Shown piece after piece: positions 7,607 to 16,977 of a DNA stretch of 64,000 nucleotides. Origin of the DNA: Colwellia sp. (GTDB lineage Bacteria > Pseudomonadota > Gammaproteobacteria > Enterobacterales > Alteromonadaceae); the NCBI GenBank assembly GCA_013215385.1, contig JABSOY010000006.1, positions 186,001 to 250,000 of the forward strand. Reading direction: 5' to 3'. The notes beneath the pieces were generated by a model. The model was given only the letters and a program-made list of their open reading frames with translations. It had not been told where the DNA came from and ran no database searches. The position numbers were made by a program, and so were the translations under genes. How positions within the stretch are numbered: the first letter of the stretch is position 1; every line of letters begins with the position of its first letter.

Positions 7607-10600
7607 TTACTCCAAATAATTATCTTGTAATTTTTTTGCCAACATAGCACTCATCATGGCGCGTAAAGCGGCAGGTTTCACTAGCTTTTTCATAAAGCCA
7701 ATATCAGCTTGTTGGGCTTTTTCTTCTATATCATGGTCAGTAGTTGCGGTAATCAAAATGGCTGGAATATAATGATTACTACTTGCCCGTAAGGCTTTTA
7801 TTAGCGTTAAACCGTTTTGATTATTATTTAGTTGGTAGTCGACTAATAAAATTTCGACTTCATTAGGATGTAATGAAAACAGTTCTTTTGCTTGCTCGAA
7901 AGAGTCAGCAGATAGCACATTACATTGCCATGCACTTAACAGCTCTGTCATACCGTTAAGTACGTCGGCGTCATTATCGATACACATTACAGTAACGTCT
8001 TTTAAGCCTACTTTTACCAAGGGTTCTTCAATGGTAATTTTAAAATTAGGGTTTGCTTTTGCTATCGTTAGTGAAAATTTACAGCCCTGTTGTACTTTTG
8101 ATTTCAGCGTTAAGGGGTGATCTAATAATAAGGCCAAATTTTGCGTGATATTTAAGCCTAAACCTAACCCTCGACCAGCATGATTAGCGTTATTTTCTAA
8201 CTGGGTAAATTGCTCAAAAACTATGGTTTGTTTTTCTTCTGGAATACCTGGACCATTATCTAATACTTGAATATTAACTTCGTTATCAACAATGCGTGCA
8301 CCTAATAAAACTTTGCCAGGGCTAGCATAACGAAACGCATTACCAATGAGGTTTTGTAATATTCGGCGTAATAAATTTCGATCTGAATTAATCCAAGCGC
8401 TACTTGCTCTGATACGAAAATCTACTTGATATTCAGCCGCCGTCGCCGAGAACTCTTGGGTAAGGTCGTTAAATAAATCATTGACAGAAAACGTGCTGAA
8501 GTGGGCTTTAATATTACCGCTTTCAATGCGGGCAATTTCACCTAAGTCTGCCAATAAATCGTTTGCCACTTTTAGTGAATGATCAATATTCTTAACTTGT
8601 CTACTTTGACTTTCCGTTAAACCTCCTTGGCTACTTAACGCAGAAGTAAAAAGTCTTGCGGCTTCTAGTGGTTGCATTAAGTCATGGCTACAAGCCTTCA
8701 AATATAAACTTTTTTTGATATGCGCTTGCTCAGCCTTTTCTCGTGCTATGGCTAAATCATTATTGGTCTTTTCAAGCTTTCTTGTCCGTTCGTTAATAAT
8801 TGCTTCTAAATCAACGTTGGCATCTTTTAAGACTCTTTCTGCATCTTTGTAAGCGGTAATATCTGAAAAAAGCATCACAAAACCACCGCCAGGTAAGGGA
8901 TTACCCTGAATACGTATCACTTGCCCGTCAGGATGTTGCCGCTCTGAACTATGAGAGCTACCATTTCGTAGATATTCTAAACGTTTTTTTACTTGCTGGT
9001 TTATTTCGCCTTCGCCACATAAACCTCGTGAAACGTTGTAATGGATCAAGTGTTTTATAGGACAACCTTGGTAAATAAGCTCTTTGGGATAAGAAAACAA
9101 GTCGATGTATTTTTTATTCCACGCTACTAATTTAAGTTCGTTATCGACAATTGAAATACCTTCACTGGCATTTTCAATCGCACTTTGTAATAAATTCTGG
9201 CTGAAGGTTCGTTGCTGGCTCGACGCGTCTTCTACTAACACGGCTATTTCTTCAAGGGCAATATCTCGGCCATCTAGCGCTGATGACAGTACCAAGCGTG
9301 CTGACGATGCACCCATAACACTGGCTAGAGTATTTTCAGTATGTTGTAGTAATTGCTGATTATAATCAGCTTGGCTGATTTCTTTTTTGATAATACTTTG
9401 CTGAAATTGTTTGAAGCTAATCTTTGCTTTTCCTTCTCCGACAAATCGAGATACCAAGACCTCTAAATCACGCTCATCTGCGTTACGCTTTTTCTGAGAA
9501 CTGAGTGGCTTTGGGGCTTGCCATTCAAGGAAGAGAGATGCCTGTACACGCTCTTGCACATTTTGACGACTAATCTTAGAAAGCGCCCACATCACAAAAA
9601 CATTAACCGCTAAGCTTAATAAACTTACCGTAGTGTTTGCAGACAATGCTCCGCCCTTAAATGGTTGTTCGTATAAGCCAAATTGTGGGATAAAGTTGAG
9701 GATTAACCATAATAAAAAGCCAATTAAAATGCCGGCATATACACCTGTTAAACTGGCTCGCCGCCAATAAAAAGCGGCAATTAATGCCGGAGTTAATTGT
9801 GCAAGTGCGCCAAAGGCTATTTCACCTAACGAACTTAAGGTATCGGGAGACGTCATTAAAAATACGCCATAGCCCAATAAAATAACCAATAATACTAAAG
9901 CTTTGCGAATGTTTAATAAGCGAATGCGAAACTGATCAAAGTCAGTATTTTTAGCTTTACCGGAACGGAAGATATAGGGGAAAACAATTTCATTGCTCAA
10001 CATCGTACTCAAAGCAATAGAGGAGATTATTACCATGGAGCTCGCTGCAGAAATAGCGCCCAAAAAAGCAAACAGGGTTAGCCATGTTTGTTGTTGATGC
10101 CAAGGTAAAAATAAAACATAAGCATCGGATGGTACGCTGTTACCTAAGAGCATTTGCCCGGCAATACCAAGCGGGGCAGCAAAAATCGCGAAAACTAATA
10201 AATATAAAGGAAATATTATTCTACTTAGTTTGGTATCTTTTGGATTTTTCAGTTCTACCACCATCACTTGAAATTGTCGTGGTAATGATAAAAACGCTGC
10301 CATTACAATGACCAACATGGCTAACATCGACATCATATTTGGCAAGTTAAGTTGCTGCTCTAGCTGTTCACTTGCGCCTGATTTAGACCAAATATCCATC
10401 GGAGAATCAAAGATAAAAAACGTAACGAAAATGCCAACAGCAAGAAAGGCAAAAAGTTTAACTAAGGATTCAAAAGCAATTGCTAACATAACACCGGGGT
10501 GGCGTTCGGTAACATCGATATGGCGAATACCGAATACGATAGTAAAGCCGGCGAGTATTAAGCTAATGAGCAAACCGAAAAGCCAAGTGATTAATGATTG

Positions 10601-11044
10601 TTCCGCTTGAAGTTGTTGAAAAGAATAAACAATCGCTTTTAACTGTAGGGCGATATAAGGCATTGTGCCAACTAACGCGACAATCGTAACCATAATGGCA
10701 AGGTTATGAGATTTCCCGTAGCGTGAAGCGAGTAAGTCAGCCAGTGATGTTAAGTTAAGCTTTAAGCTCACCCGAATAATGCGCTGAATAAAAGGCCATG
10801 CAAAAATAAATAATAATATCGGTCCTAAATAAATAGGAATGTGAGAGAGAAAATTAGTAGAGGCTTGTCCGGTAGTGCCTAAAAAACTCCAAGAAGTGCA
10901 GTAAACACCTAAGGTTAACGCATAAATAATGCCTTGGGCTTTACGAACAATTTTATGACGGTATTTATTCCCTAAATAAGCAATAAGAAAAAGCAAGCTA
11001 ATATAGCTAATGCTCAATACAGCTAATTGCCAGTTTGGAAACAT
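7607..11044 (-). CDS. crbS: Symporter-linked hybrid sensor histidine kinase, CrbS-like
   Basis: This is a 1145-residue fusion. Residues 1 to about 510 form a sodium/solute symporter-like module with some 13 membrane helices. A linker (probably the STAC region) leads to a PAS domain near 640-750 (NASEGISIVDNELKLVAWN). A coiled coil precedes the DHp helix with phospho-acceptor His787 (SHDLMQPLEAAR), followed by an ATPase domain (NLIGNAFRY, DNGPGIPEE, GRGLGLGL). A C-terminal receiver has Asp1069 in LLVDYQL. PutP-like plus kinase plus receiver is the CrbS/MxtR architecture, proposed to sense a small carboxylate or its flux and phosphorylate CrbR. The gene faces crbR tail to tail. An ActP-like symporter lies 7 kb away. 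Confidence 0.85.
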   Translation of the reverse strand: MFPNWQLAVLSISYISLLFLIAYLGNKYRHKIVRKAQGIIYALTLGVYCTSWSFLGTTGQASTNFLSHIPIYLGPILLFIFAWPFIQRIIRVSLKLNLTSLADLLASRYGKSHNLAIMVTIVALVGTMPYIALQLKAIVYSFQQLQAEQSLITWLFGLLISLILAGFTIVFGIRHIDVTERHPGVMLAIAFESLVKLFAFLAVGIFVTFFIFDSPMDIWSKSGASEQLEQQLNLPNMMSMLAMLVIVMAAFLSLPRQFQVMVVELKNPKDTKLSRIIFPLYLLVFAIFAAPLGIAGQMLLGNSVPSDAYVLFLPWHQQQTWLTLFAFLGAISAASSMVIISSIALSTMLSNEIVFPYIFRSGKAKNTDFDQFRIRLLNIRKALVLLVILLGYGVFLMTSPDTLSSLGEIAFGALAQLTPALIAAFYWRRASLTGVYAGILIGFLLWLILNFIPQFGLYEQPFKGGALSANTTVSLLSLAVNVFVMWALSKISRQNVQERVQASLFLEWQAPKPLSSQKKRNADERDLEVLVSRFVGEGKAKISFKQFQQSIIKKEISQADYNQQLLQHTENTLASVMGASSARLVLSSALDGRDIALEEIAVLVEDASSQQRTFSQNLLQSAIENASEGISIVDNELKLVAWNKKYIDLFSYPKELIYQGCPIKHLIHYNVSRGLCGEGEINQQVKKRLEYLRNGSSHSSERQHPDGQVIRIQGNPLPGGGFVMLFSDITAYKDAERVLKDANVDLEAIINERTRKLEKTNNDLAIAREKAEQAHIKKSLYLKACSHDLMQPLEAARLFTSALSSQGGLTESQSRQVKNIDHSLKVANDLLADLGEIARIESGNIKAHFSTFSVNDLFNDLTQEFSATAAEYQVDFRIRASSAWINSDRNLLRRILQNLIGNAFRYASPGKVLLGARIVDNEVNIQVLDNGPGIPEEKQTIVFEQFTQLENNANHAGRGLGLGLNITQNLALLLDHPLTLKSKVQQGCKFSLTIAKANPNFKITIEEPLVKVGLKDVTVMCIDNDADVLNGMTELLSAWQCNVLSADSFEQAKELFSLHPNEVEILLVDYQLNNNQNGLTLIKALRASSNHYIPAILITATTDHDIEEKAQQADIGFMKKLVKPAALRAMMSAMLAKKLQDNYLE

Positions 11045-11189
11045 AATTCATCTCAATTGTTATTTTTATACTGTCTACAATAACAAGCCTGCTAGCTTAT
11101 TTAAACTATAGTTAGGTGGGAATTAAGTACTCATTTCTTACTGTTTATATTTTACACATTGCATTTTGCTTACATTCATTTACAATTGC

Positions 11190-11208
11190 ATTCGAATGTT
11201 ATTCGAAT
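11190..11208 (+). promoter_or_regulatory. Twin ATTCGAAT palindromes, putative TetR operator
   Basis: Two copies of the perfect 8-bp palindrome ATTCGAAT start 11 bp apart (11190-11197 and 11201-11208), 22 bases before the tetR start codon. An 11-bp period puts them on the same DNA face. TetR regulators of efflux pumps usually bind such sites at their own promoter, so autoregulation is the simplest reading. Confidence 0.5.
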
Positions 11209-11229
11209 TGGTAATCAAAAGAGACTATT

Positions 11230-11958
11230 ATGGCACCAGCACCTAAATTCAGCCTTGAAGAACAAGAAAAGTTAATTTTGTTTGCCGCGGTTACGGCAAT
11301 AGAAAAAAGTACCTTATTAGATTTTTCTATGTCATCAATTGCCAAGTTAGCCGGTCTATCAATGGGGTCGGTATATAAATTTGTGCAATGTAAAGAAGAT
11401 TTATTGATTGCTCTAGCAACAAAAATGTATCAAGAAAAACAAAGGGTGTTTAGTCAGGTGCTCGCGTTACCACTGACCACACCAGAACGAATTATAGGTT
11501 TAAGTTTACTCGATTTTTCGAAAGTACAAATGTACAGTTTTGATGATCAGCTAGAAAGTATTGTGAACACTAATTCGATTATGAAACGTAGTTCACCACG
11601 CTGGCTTGATTACATGTTCAATTGCTGCAAAGTTTGTGAAGACTCTTTTCAAGTTTTACTACAAACAGCGATTGATAGTGAAGAATTACAACCAGTTGCC
11701 GGTAATGAGATGGAACAAATAAATATTGGTGCATGGTCGTTAACGGTTGGTTATTTTCAAACGGTACGATTACACCACGGTAGGAATCATAATCAGCAAG
11801 GTGACGATGCACAAGATTGTATTTCTGCTTTAGCGGTAGATAATGTCCATATATTAAACTTACAACGCTTTATGAATTCGTTTGATTGGCGAGCAAAGGT
11901 CAGTAAAGAAGATATTGAAAAAGTTGCTGAGCAATTAGTTGCCTTAGCACTTAGGTAA
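11230..11958 (+). CDS. TetR/AcrR-family transcriptional regulator of the RND operon
   Basis: This is a 242-residue protein. The N-terminal TetR DNA-binding domain (about residues 12-58) has the helix-turn-helix MSSIAKLAGLSMGSVYKFVQ. The C-terminal ligand-binding part shows no recognisable subfamily and holds a cysteine-rich patch (MFNCCKVCEDSF) that could matter for ligand or redox sensing. It is the first gene of a same-strand cluster with an RND adaptor and pump, 31 bases before the adaptor, so it is probably a co-transcribed local repressor. Its promoter region contains two ATTCGAAT palindromes. Confidence 0.88.
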   Translation: MAPAPKFSLEEQEKLILFAAVTAIEKSTLLDFSMSSIAKLAGLSMGSVYKFVQCKEDLLIALATKMYQEKQRVFSQVLALPLTTPERIIGLSLLDFSKVQMYSFDDQLESIVNTNSIMKRSSPRWLDYMFNCCKVCEDSFQVLLQTAIDSEELQPVAGNEMEQINIGAWSLTVGYFQTVRLHHGRNHNQQGDDAQDCISALAVDNVHILNLQRFMNSFDWRAKVSKEDIEKVAEQLVALALR

Positions 11959-11989
11959 GTCATTTAAAAATTAAGTAAAAGGAAACCAT

Positions 11990-13090
11990 ATGAAAATCCG
12001 TCAATGGATAGTGACTATTATAATTTTAGCGGCTGTTATTAGCAGCCTATATCTTTATAAATCATCATTACAACAAGCAAAGTCAGCGCAAGGGGCCAAT
12101 ATGCCAGAGCCTTCGGCAACCGTAAATGCTAGCCAAGTACTGCGTGTTGATTATCAAAAAATGCTAAAAGTGAGTGGTGAAGTACAGGCATTTAAGTCGT
12201 TATCGTTAAATAATGAATTTGCTGGACAAATTATTAGGCTTAATGCGGCTTCAGGTAGTTTAGTCACTAAAGGCCAAGTATTGGTTGAAATCGATCATCG
12301 AGATGAAGATGCTCGTTTAATTGCTGCTCAGGCACAGTTAACACTTACTGAGCAAACGCATCGTCGTTACCTAAAGCTCAAGAAAAATAATGAAATTAGT
12401 GACGAACTTGTTGATCAAGCTAATGCCGCGGTGCAAATTGCTAAGTCAGATATTGCGATATTAACCACGACTATTACTAAGAAAAAACTACGGGCTCCAT
12501 TTAACGCTAGAGTAGGTATTCATAACCTTGAAACAGGTCAGTATCTCGATAATAACAGTCAATTGCTCACGCTGATTGGGGTGAATGAATATACTTGGGT
12601 CGATTTTTACTTACCACAAATTTACCAAGAGTTATCTGTTGGCTCATTAGTAAAAATTAGCCCGATGAATCGAGATGAATCTTTTGATGCCGTTATTATT
12701 GCGATTGACCCACAGCTAGCTCGTGAATCTCGAAGCTTGAAATATCGCGCGCAAATAAAATCGTCAGTGTTGGCCTTAAAACCGAATACCTTAGTGAGTG
12801 TTTACTCTCCAATTTCTGCAATGATGTCATTGACTTCAGTGCCAGATTTAGCGATTACACGCGACCCTTTAGGCAGTTATGTATTTCTTTTAGAAGCTGA
12901 GGGTGAAGGAGCTTATCGTGCTAAAAAAGTTAAAGTGACATTGGGCGACCGTAATAATGACCGTGTATTGGTGTTATCTGGTATAGAAGAGGGACAATTA
13001 ATTGCCACAAAAGGGGCATTTAAATTATTTCCACAAATGAAAGTTTATGTTGCTGAGTCACTTGCGACTAATACCGTAACGGATAAGTAG
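11990..13090 (+). CDS. RND efflux periplasmic adaptor (membrane fusion protein)
   Basis: This 366-residue protein has an N-terminal signal-anchor (IVTIIILAAVISSLYLY). It contains a biotinyl-lipoyl-like half motif (AGQIIRLNAASGSLVTKGQV), a short coiled-coil hairpin (about residues 110-160), the second lipoyl half (KKLRAPFNARVGIHNLETGQ) and beta-barrel and membrane-proximal domains. It bridges the inner-membrane RND pump to an outer-membrane TolC channel. It lies between tetR and the pump gene (5-base gap to the pump). The absence of a TolC gene nearby implies use of a general TolC. The substrate is unknown. The hairpin is short compared with AcrA, as in many MexH/VexG-like adaptors. Confidence 0.92.
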   Translation: MKIRQWIVTIIILAAVISSLYLYKSSLQQAKSAQGANMPEPSATVNASQVLRVDYQKMLKVSGEVQAFKSLSLNNEFAGQIIRLNAASGSLVTKGQVLVEIDHRDEDARLIAAQAQLTLTEQTHRRYLKLKKNNEISDELVDQANAAVQIAKSDIAILTTTITKKKLRAPFNARVGIHNLETGQYLDNNSQLLTLIGVNEYTWVDFYLPQIYQELSVGSLVKISPMNRDESFDAVIIAIDPQLARESRSLKYRAQIKSSVLALKPNTLVSVYSPISAMMSLTSVPDLAITRDPLGSYVFLLEAEGEGAYRAKKVKVTLGDRNNDRVLVLSGIEEGQLIATKGAFKLFPQMKVYVAESLATNTVTDK

Positions 13091-13095
13091 AGGGT

Positions 13096-16000
13096 ATGAT
13101 GAAAAACAATTCAAACCATACCTCAGGTAACACTGCAAACAGCAAAGCATCAATTATGGACATCTTTGTTCGTCGCCCCGTTGTGGCGTTGGTGTTATCG
13201 ATTATTATTTGTTTGGCGGGCCTTTGGTCGATCAGTAAGATACCGGTATTACAATTTCCAAAAATTGAAAGCGCGTCATTAGTCATTAATACTTATTACA
13301 TTGGTGCTTCGGCAGAGGTAGTGCAAGGGTTTGTTACCGAGCCTATAGAGCGTGTTGCCGCGACGGTTCCTGGTGTTGAGTATGTAGAGTCAAAAACAAC
13401 GTCAGGTACGAGTACCGTTACGGCATGGCTTAATTTAAATGAAAATAGCACATTAGCACTGGCAGAATTAACGGCACGTTTAAGCCAAATTCGTTATGAA
13501 TTACCACCCGGATCACAAGATCCGATTGTCTCGGTAAGTCGTGCTGATCGACCTTTTGCGGTCTTTTATTTGAATGTTCATGCCAATGGTAATGAGTTAT
13601 CGAAAGTTACTGATTATTTAACCCGTCAGGTTAATCCGATTTTAAATGCTATTGAAGGTGTGCAGCGGGTTGGTATTGAAGGTGCTCGAACACCTGCGAT
13701 GCGAGTTTGGTTAAATACCGAGGCGTTAACTGCATTTAATTTAAGTGCCAAAGAGGTTTACCAAGCACTAGCAAGCAATAACAGTATTTCAACTATGGGT
13801 TATGCTGAAAATAGCCGCCAGCGAATTGATATTGTTGCCAATAGTCAGTTAAGTACGGTAAGTGAATTTCAACAATTAGTGGTCTCTTCTCATGATGGTG
13901 TGACGATTTATTTAAAAGATATCGCCCGTATTGAATTGTCTGAAGAAGATTCAAACATTACCGCCAGACTCAATGAAAACGACACTGTGTATATTTCTAT
14001 TTGGCCTTTACCAGGTGCGAATGAGATAGATATAGGTGATCGACTTTATAAAAAGATTGCTGAATTAAATAAAACTCTCCCACAAGATTTGAAGATTGAT
14101 TTTGCTTACGACGGTACCTTGTATATGCGTGACGCCTTAAATGAAATTTTTATCACCTTGATGGAAACTGTGGTGTTAGTAGGTTTAGTTGTGCTACTGC
14201 TCATGGGCTCATTTAGAAGTGCCATGGTACCACTGATCACCATTCCTATTTCTATTTTGGGTGCGATTGCCGCTATGTCCTTTATGGGTTTTTCACTGAA
14301 CTTATTGACGGTGTTAGCGATTGTCTTATCGGTAGGTTTAGTCGTTGATGACGCGATTGTTGTTGTCGAAAATGTTGCGCGCTTAATGCGCCAAGGCAGA
14401 AGCAAATTTGATGCCGCCTTAGAAAGTTCACGACAATTATTAGTGCCGATTATTTCGATGACCTTAACTCTTGCCGCAGTTTATGCACCGATAGGATTTT
14501 TGTCAGGTTTAACCGGTGTTTTATTTAAAGAGTTTGCGTTTACGCTGGCAATAGCGGTTATTATTTCAGGCATTGTCGCGATTACATTGTCATCAGTAAT
14601 GAGCGCACATATTCTGCCGAAAGGTGGTGAAGAAGGTTGGTTAACTAGAAAAGTTAATCTCTTATTTGACAATCTTCAGCAAGCTTACGCTAAATTATTA
14701 CACCGTATATTTAAATGGCAGGCACAAGTTTTTCTGATTGCTTTTGTGGTGTCATTATTAGCGGTACCTTTTTATCTTTTTTCACAAAAAGAGCTCGCAC
14801 CGATAGAAGACCAAGCGAGTGTGATGTTTGTCGTGATGTCACCACCAGACTCTTCATTAGCATATAACGTGGCGCAAATGGACCCTGTTGTAGAAGCCTT
14901 GCAAGAAATTGAAGGTGGTTTACGTATTTGGCAATTAGTTTTTACCTCAGGAGGATTTGGCGGCTTGGAGCTGGTTGGCTCAGATGACAGGGATTTTTCA
15001 TCACAAGAACTTATTCCCCAAATGTACGGTAAATTGGCGCAGATACCGGGTTTAAATATGTTGCCAATATTACCTGGCTCATTACCAACAGCTGGGCAAT
15101 TCGAAATTGAAATGGTGGTTAAATCTTCTGCTCCATATAGTGAAATGAAAAGCTTTGCTGACCAATTAGTTGGCGCGGCCTTTGCCAGTGGCGATTTTCT
15201 TTTTGCCGATACTGATTTGAAAATAGACTTACCACAAGTTGAGCTACAACTTAATCGGGACAAAATTGCAGATCTCGGCATGAATGTCGCCGATATAAGC
15301 GATCAACTTGGCATTTTATTATCAAGTAACTTTGTTAACCGTTTCGATGCAAACGGTAAAGCTTATCGGGTAATTCCGATGGTTGATGATAACGTACGGG
15401 GTAAAACGGAAGAGATTTTAGCACTGAATATTAAAATTCCATCAGGTGAATTAATTCCAGTGTCAGCCGTAGCCGATTTGAAATGGAAGACAGTACCAAG
15501 AGAATTAGGCACTTTTGCTCAGCAAGCTTCTTTTAAAATCTTTGGTGGAGTTGCACCAGGTGTTAATAAAGAAAAAGCATTAACTACCTTAGAAAATGCG
15601 GCTAAAAGCATGTTGCCAGCAGGTTACAGTATTGATTACGCAGGTGAATCTAGACAACTACGTAAAGAAGGCAGTACCTTAATTATGGTGCTAGGGGTTT
15701 CATTACTCATTGTCTTCTTAGTCTTAGCCGTACAATTTAATAGCTTTAGAGATCCACTGGTTGTGTTGTTAGGTTGTGTGCCGTTAGCTTTATCGGGGGC
15801 ATTATTGATACCTTATATGGAACTAACGACCATCAATATTTATTCACAAATTGGCTTGATCACTCTGATTGGTTTGATTGCTAAGAATGGTATCTTGATT
15901 GTTGAATTTGCCAATCATGCTCAGGAAGCAGGGGCTAATAAATTAGCTGCTGTTACCGAGGCGGCCACCACACGGTTACGCCCGATATTAATGACCACAG

Positions 16001-16215
16001 CAGCGACTATTTTAGGTCACTTCCCGTTAGTTTTAGTAACAGGAGCAGGGGCTGAGGCACGAAATAGTATTGGTATTATTCTTGTGGCAGGCATGTTTAT
16101 TGGCACAATATTTACCTTGTTCGTTTTACCGAGTTTCTATTTGTTGTTCGCAGAGCGAAGAGAAACTTTAGCTGAACATAAACAAGACATGGCGGCAGTA
16201 GTCATCACAACATAA
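13096..16215 (+). CDS. RND-family efflux pump, HAE-1 type (AcrB-like)
   Basis: This 1039-residue inner-membrane proton-driven drug exporter has a first helix after FVRRPVVALVLSII and two large periplasmic loops. The proton-relay aspartates lie in TM4 (VVDDAIVVVEN, Asp418/Asp419), and the TM10 lysine is in LIAKNGILIVEF (Lys930). These are the AcrB D407/D408/K940 equivalents, so the pump looks active. The length is typical. It ends a tetR-adaptor-pump operon closed by a strong hairpin terminator. Substrates cannot be read from the sequence; the HAE-1 family usually exports hydrophobic or amphiphilic compounds. Confidence 0.94.
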   Translation: MMKNNSNHTSGNTANSKASIMDIFVRRPVVALVLSIIICLAGLWSISKIPVLQFPKIESASLVINTYYIGASAEVVQGFVTEPIERVAATVPGVEYVESKTTSGTSTVTAWLNLNENSTLALAELTARLSQIRYELPPGSQDPIVSVSRADRPFAVFYLNVHANGNELSKVTDYLTRQVNPILNAIEGVQRVGIEGARTPAMRVWLNTEALTAFNLSAKEVYQALASNNSISTMGYAENSRQRIDIVANSQLSTVSEFQQLVVSSHDGVTIYLKDIARIELSEEDSNITARLNENDTVYISIWPLPGANEIDIGDRLYKKIAELNKTLPQDLKIDFAYDGTLYMRDALNEIFITLMETVVLVGLVVLLLMGSFRSAMVPLITIPISILGAIAAMSFMGFSLNLLTVLAIVLSVGLVVDDAIVVVENVARLMRQGRSKFDAALESSRQLLVPIISMTLTLAAVYAPIGFLSGLTGVLFKEFAFTLAIAVIISGIVAITLSSVMSAHILPKGGEEGWLTRKVNLLFDNLQQAYAKLLHRIFKWQAQVFLIAFVVSLLAVPFYLFSQKELAPIEDQASVMFVVMSPPDSSLAYNVAQMDPVVEALQEIEGGLRIWQLVFTSGGFGGLELVGSDDRDFSSQELIPQMYGKLAQIPGLNMLPILPGSLPTAGQFEIEMVVKSSAPYSEMKSFADQLVGAAFASGDFLFADTDLKIDLPQVELQLNRDKIADLGMNVADISDQLGILLSSNFVNRFDANGKAYRVIPMVDDNVRGKTEEILALNIKIPSGELIPVSAVADLKWKTVPRELGTFAQQASFKIFGGVAPGVNKEKALTTLENAAKSMLPAGYSIDYAGESRQLRKEGSTLIMVLGVSLLIVFLVLAVQFNSFRDPLVVLLGCVPLALSGALLIPYMELTTINIYSQIGLITLIGLIAKNGILIVEFANHAQEAGANKLAAVTEAATTRLRPILMTTAATILGHFPLVLVTGAGAEARNSIGIILVAGMFIGTIFTLFVLPSFYLLFAERRETLAEHKQDMAAVVITT

Positions 16216-16240
16216 TGACAAGATCATTGTAATGGTAAAA

Positions 16241-16269
16241 AAGGGCATCACTTATTAAGTGATGCCCTT
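16241..16269 (+). terminator. Bidirectional terminator between the RND operon and the VOC gene
   Basis: Perfect 13-bp arms (AAGGGCATCACTT and its complement) with a 3-base loop are flanked by A-run and T-run. It serves the two convergent genes. Confidence 0.88.
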
Positions 16270-16288
16270 TTACTTTAAACGAATAACG

Positions 16289-16711
16289 CTATTCATCGCC
16301 ACTATTTCGTTGCTCGGGTAAATCACTAAAATACTCGACAAACTCCACTTCAAAACCATTAGGATCAAGAAAATATAAATTAGCGCGATATGGATGTCCG
16401 GCGCCCTGTTTATGGACCTCAAAACCCGCTTTAGCTAACCTATCTTTCATCGCAGACAAATTATTGGTAACAAAGGCAAAGTGCGCTAAACCCACTTGAT
16501 GTCCGCTTAAATCTCTATTTTCATTGATACCATCGTCATTAAAGGTGAGATATTGATAGTCATCACCAAAGTGCAACCAATTGCGGGTCACACCATGCCA
16601 TTCTCCTGTTCCTTCAGCTCTTACCTGCCAGTGTGGAAATGCTGCTTGATAAAAGGTTAACGTTTTTGGTATGTCGTTAACGACTAAATTTAAATGTTCA
16701 ATGTGAAGCAT
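16289..16711 (-). CDS. VOC-family (glyoxalase/dioxygenase fold) protein, probable SoxR target
   Basis: This 140-residue single-module vicinal-oxygen-chelate protein has two beta-alpha-beta-beta-beta halves: MLHIEHLNLVVNDIPKTLTFY and GLAHFAFVTNNLSAMKDRL. Possible metal ligands are His6 (HLNLVV), a histidine in the second half (LAHFAF) and the final glutamate of DPNGFEVEFVEY. The family includes glyoxalase I, fosfomycin-resistance enzymes and ring-cleaving dioxygenases; which reaction applies here cannot be told. Upstream, a small ORF and then a SoxR-box promoter point at this gene, suggesting induction by redox-active compounds (inference). It has its own AAGGAT ribosome binding site. Confidence 0.85.
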   Translation of the reverse strand: MLHIEHLNLVVNDIPKTLTFYQAAFPHWQVRAEGTGEWHGVTRNWLHFGDDYQYLTFNDDGINENRDLSGHQVGLAHFAFVTNNLSAMKDRLAKAGFEVHKQGAGHPYRANLYFLDPNGFEVEFVEYFSDLPEQRNSGDE

Positions 16712-16740
16712 AATTATCCTTATTTATTTAGAAAGTAACA

Positions 16741-16851
16741 TTACTTTGCTTGCATGGTGGAATTAAATACTTGAGCAAGTTTTGCTAAATATGACTTTTT
16801 AGTCGTTTGAGTATTGGTTTGCTCTGCTGTGGTTGTTTTTATGTATTTCAT
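16741..16851 (-). CDS. Small ORF (36 residues) between the SoxR-box promoter and the VOC gene
   Basis: ATG at 16851 to TAA at 16741 encodes MKYIKTTTAEQTNTQ followed by a basic amphipathic second half ending in NSTMQAK. It lies 35 bases after the -10 box of the SoxR-type promoter and 29 bases before the VOC start, on the same strand. The ribosome binding site is weak. No family is recognised. It may be a real small protein, a leader, or chance; the close fit between promoter and VOC gene is the main support. Confidence 0.4.
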   Translation of the reverse strand: MKYIKTTTAEQTNTQTTKKSYLAKLAQVFNSTMQAK

Positions 16852-16885
16852 TTGGGTCACTGAGTTGTTTTTTGAAAGTAACGCC

Positions 16886-16916
16886 ACTATAAAACCTCAA
16901 GTAAGGTTGAGGTAAA
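16886..16916 (-). promoter_or_regulatory. SoxR box in a MerR-type promoter directed at the VOC operon
   Basis: The 18-bp element at 16895-16912 (CCTCAAGTAAGGTTGAGG) matches the E. coli soxS SoxR box CCTCAAGTTAACTTGAGG at 15 of 18 positions. On the minus strand it lies between a -35 TTTACC (16911-16916) and a -10 TATAGT (16886-16891) separated by 19 bp. That over-long spacer is the hallmark of promoters activated by MerR-family proteins. Direction is leftward, away from soxR and into the small ORF and VOC gene. Confidence 0.85.
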
Positions 16917-16977
16917 GCGTTTTTTTTAATAAACTGACAATATACCCTTAGCATTTAAATTTTAGGATAAATTAAAT

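Noticed and set aside
14772-15281. Minus-strand open frame of 169 codons inside the RND pump gene
   Set aside because: Antisense shadow of a conserved pump; Ser/Pro-rich translation without domain features.
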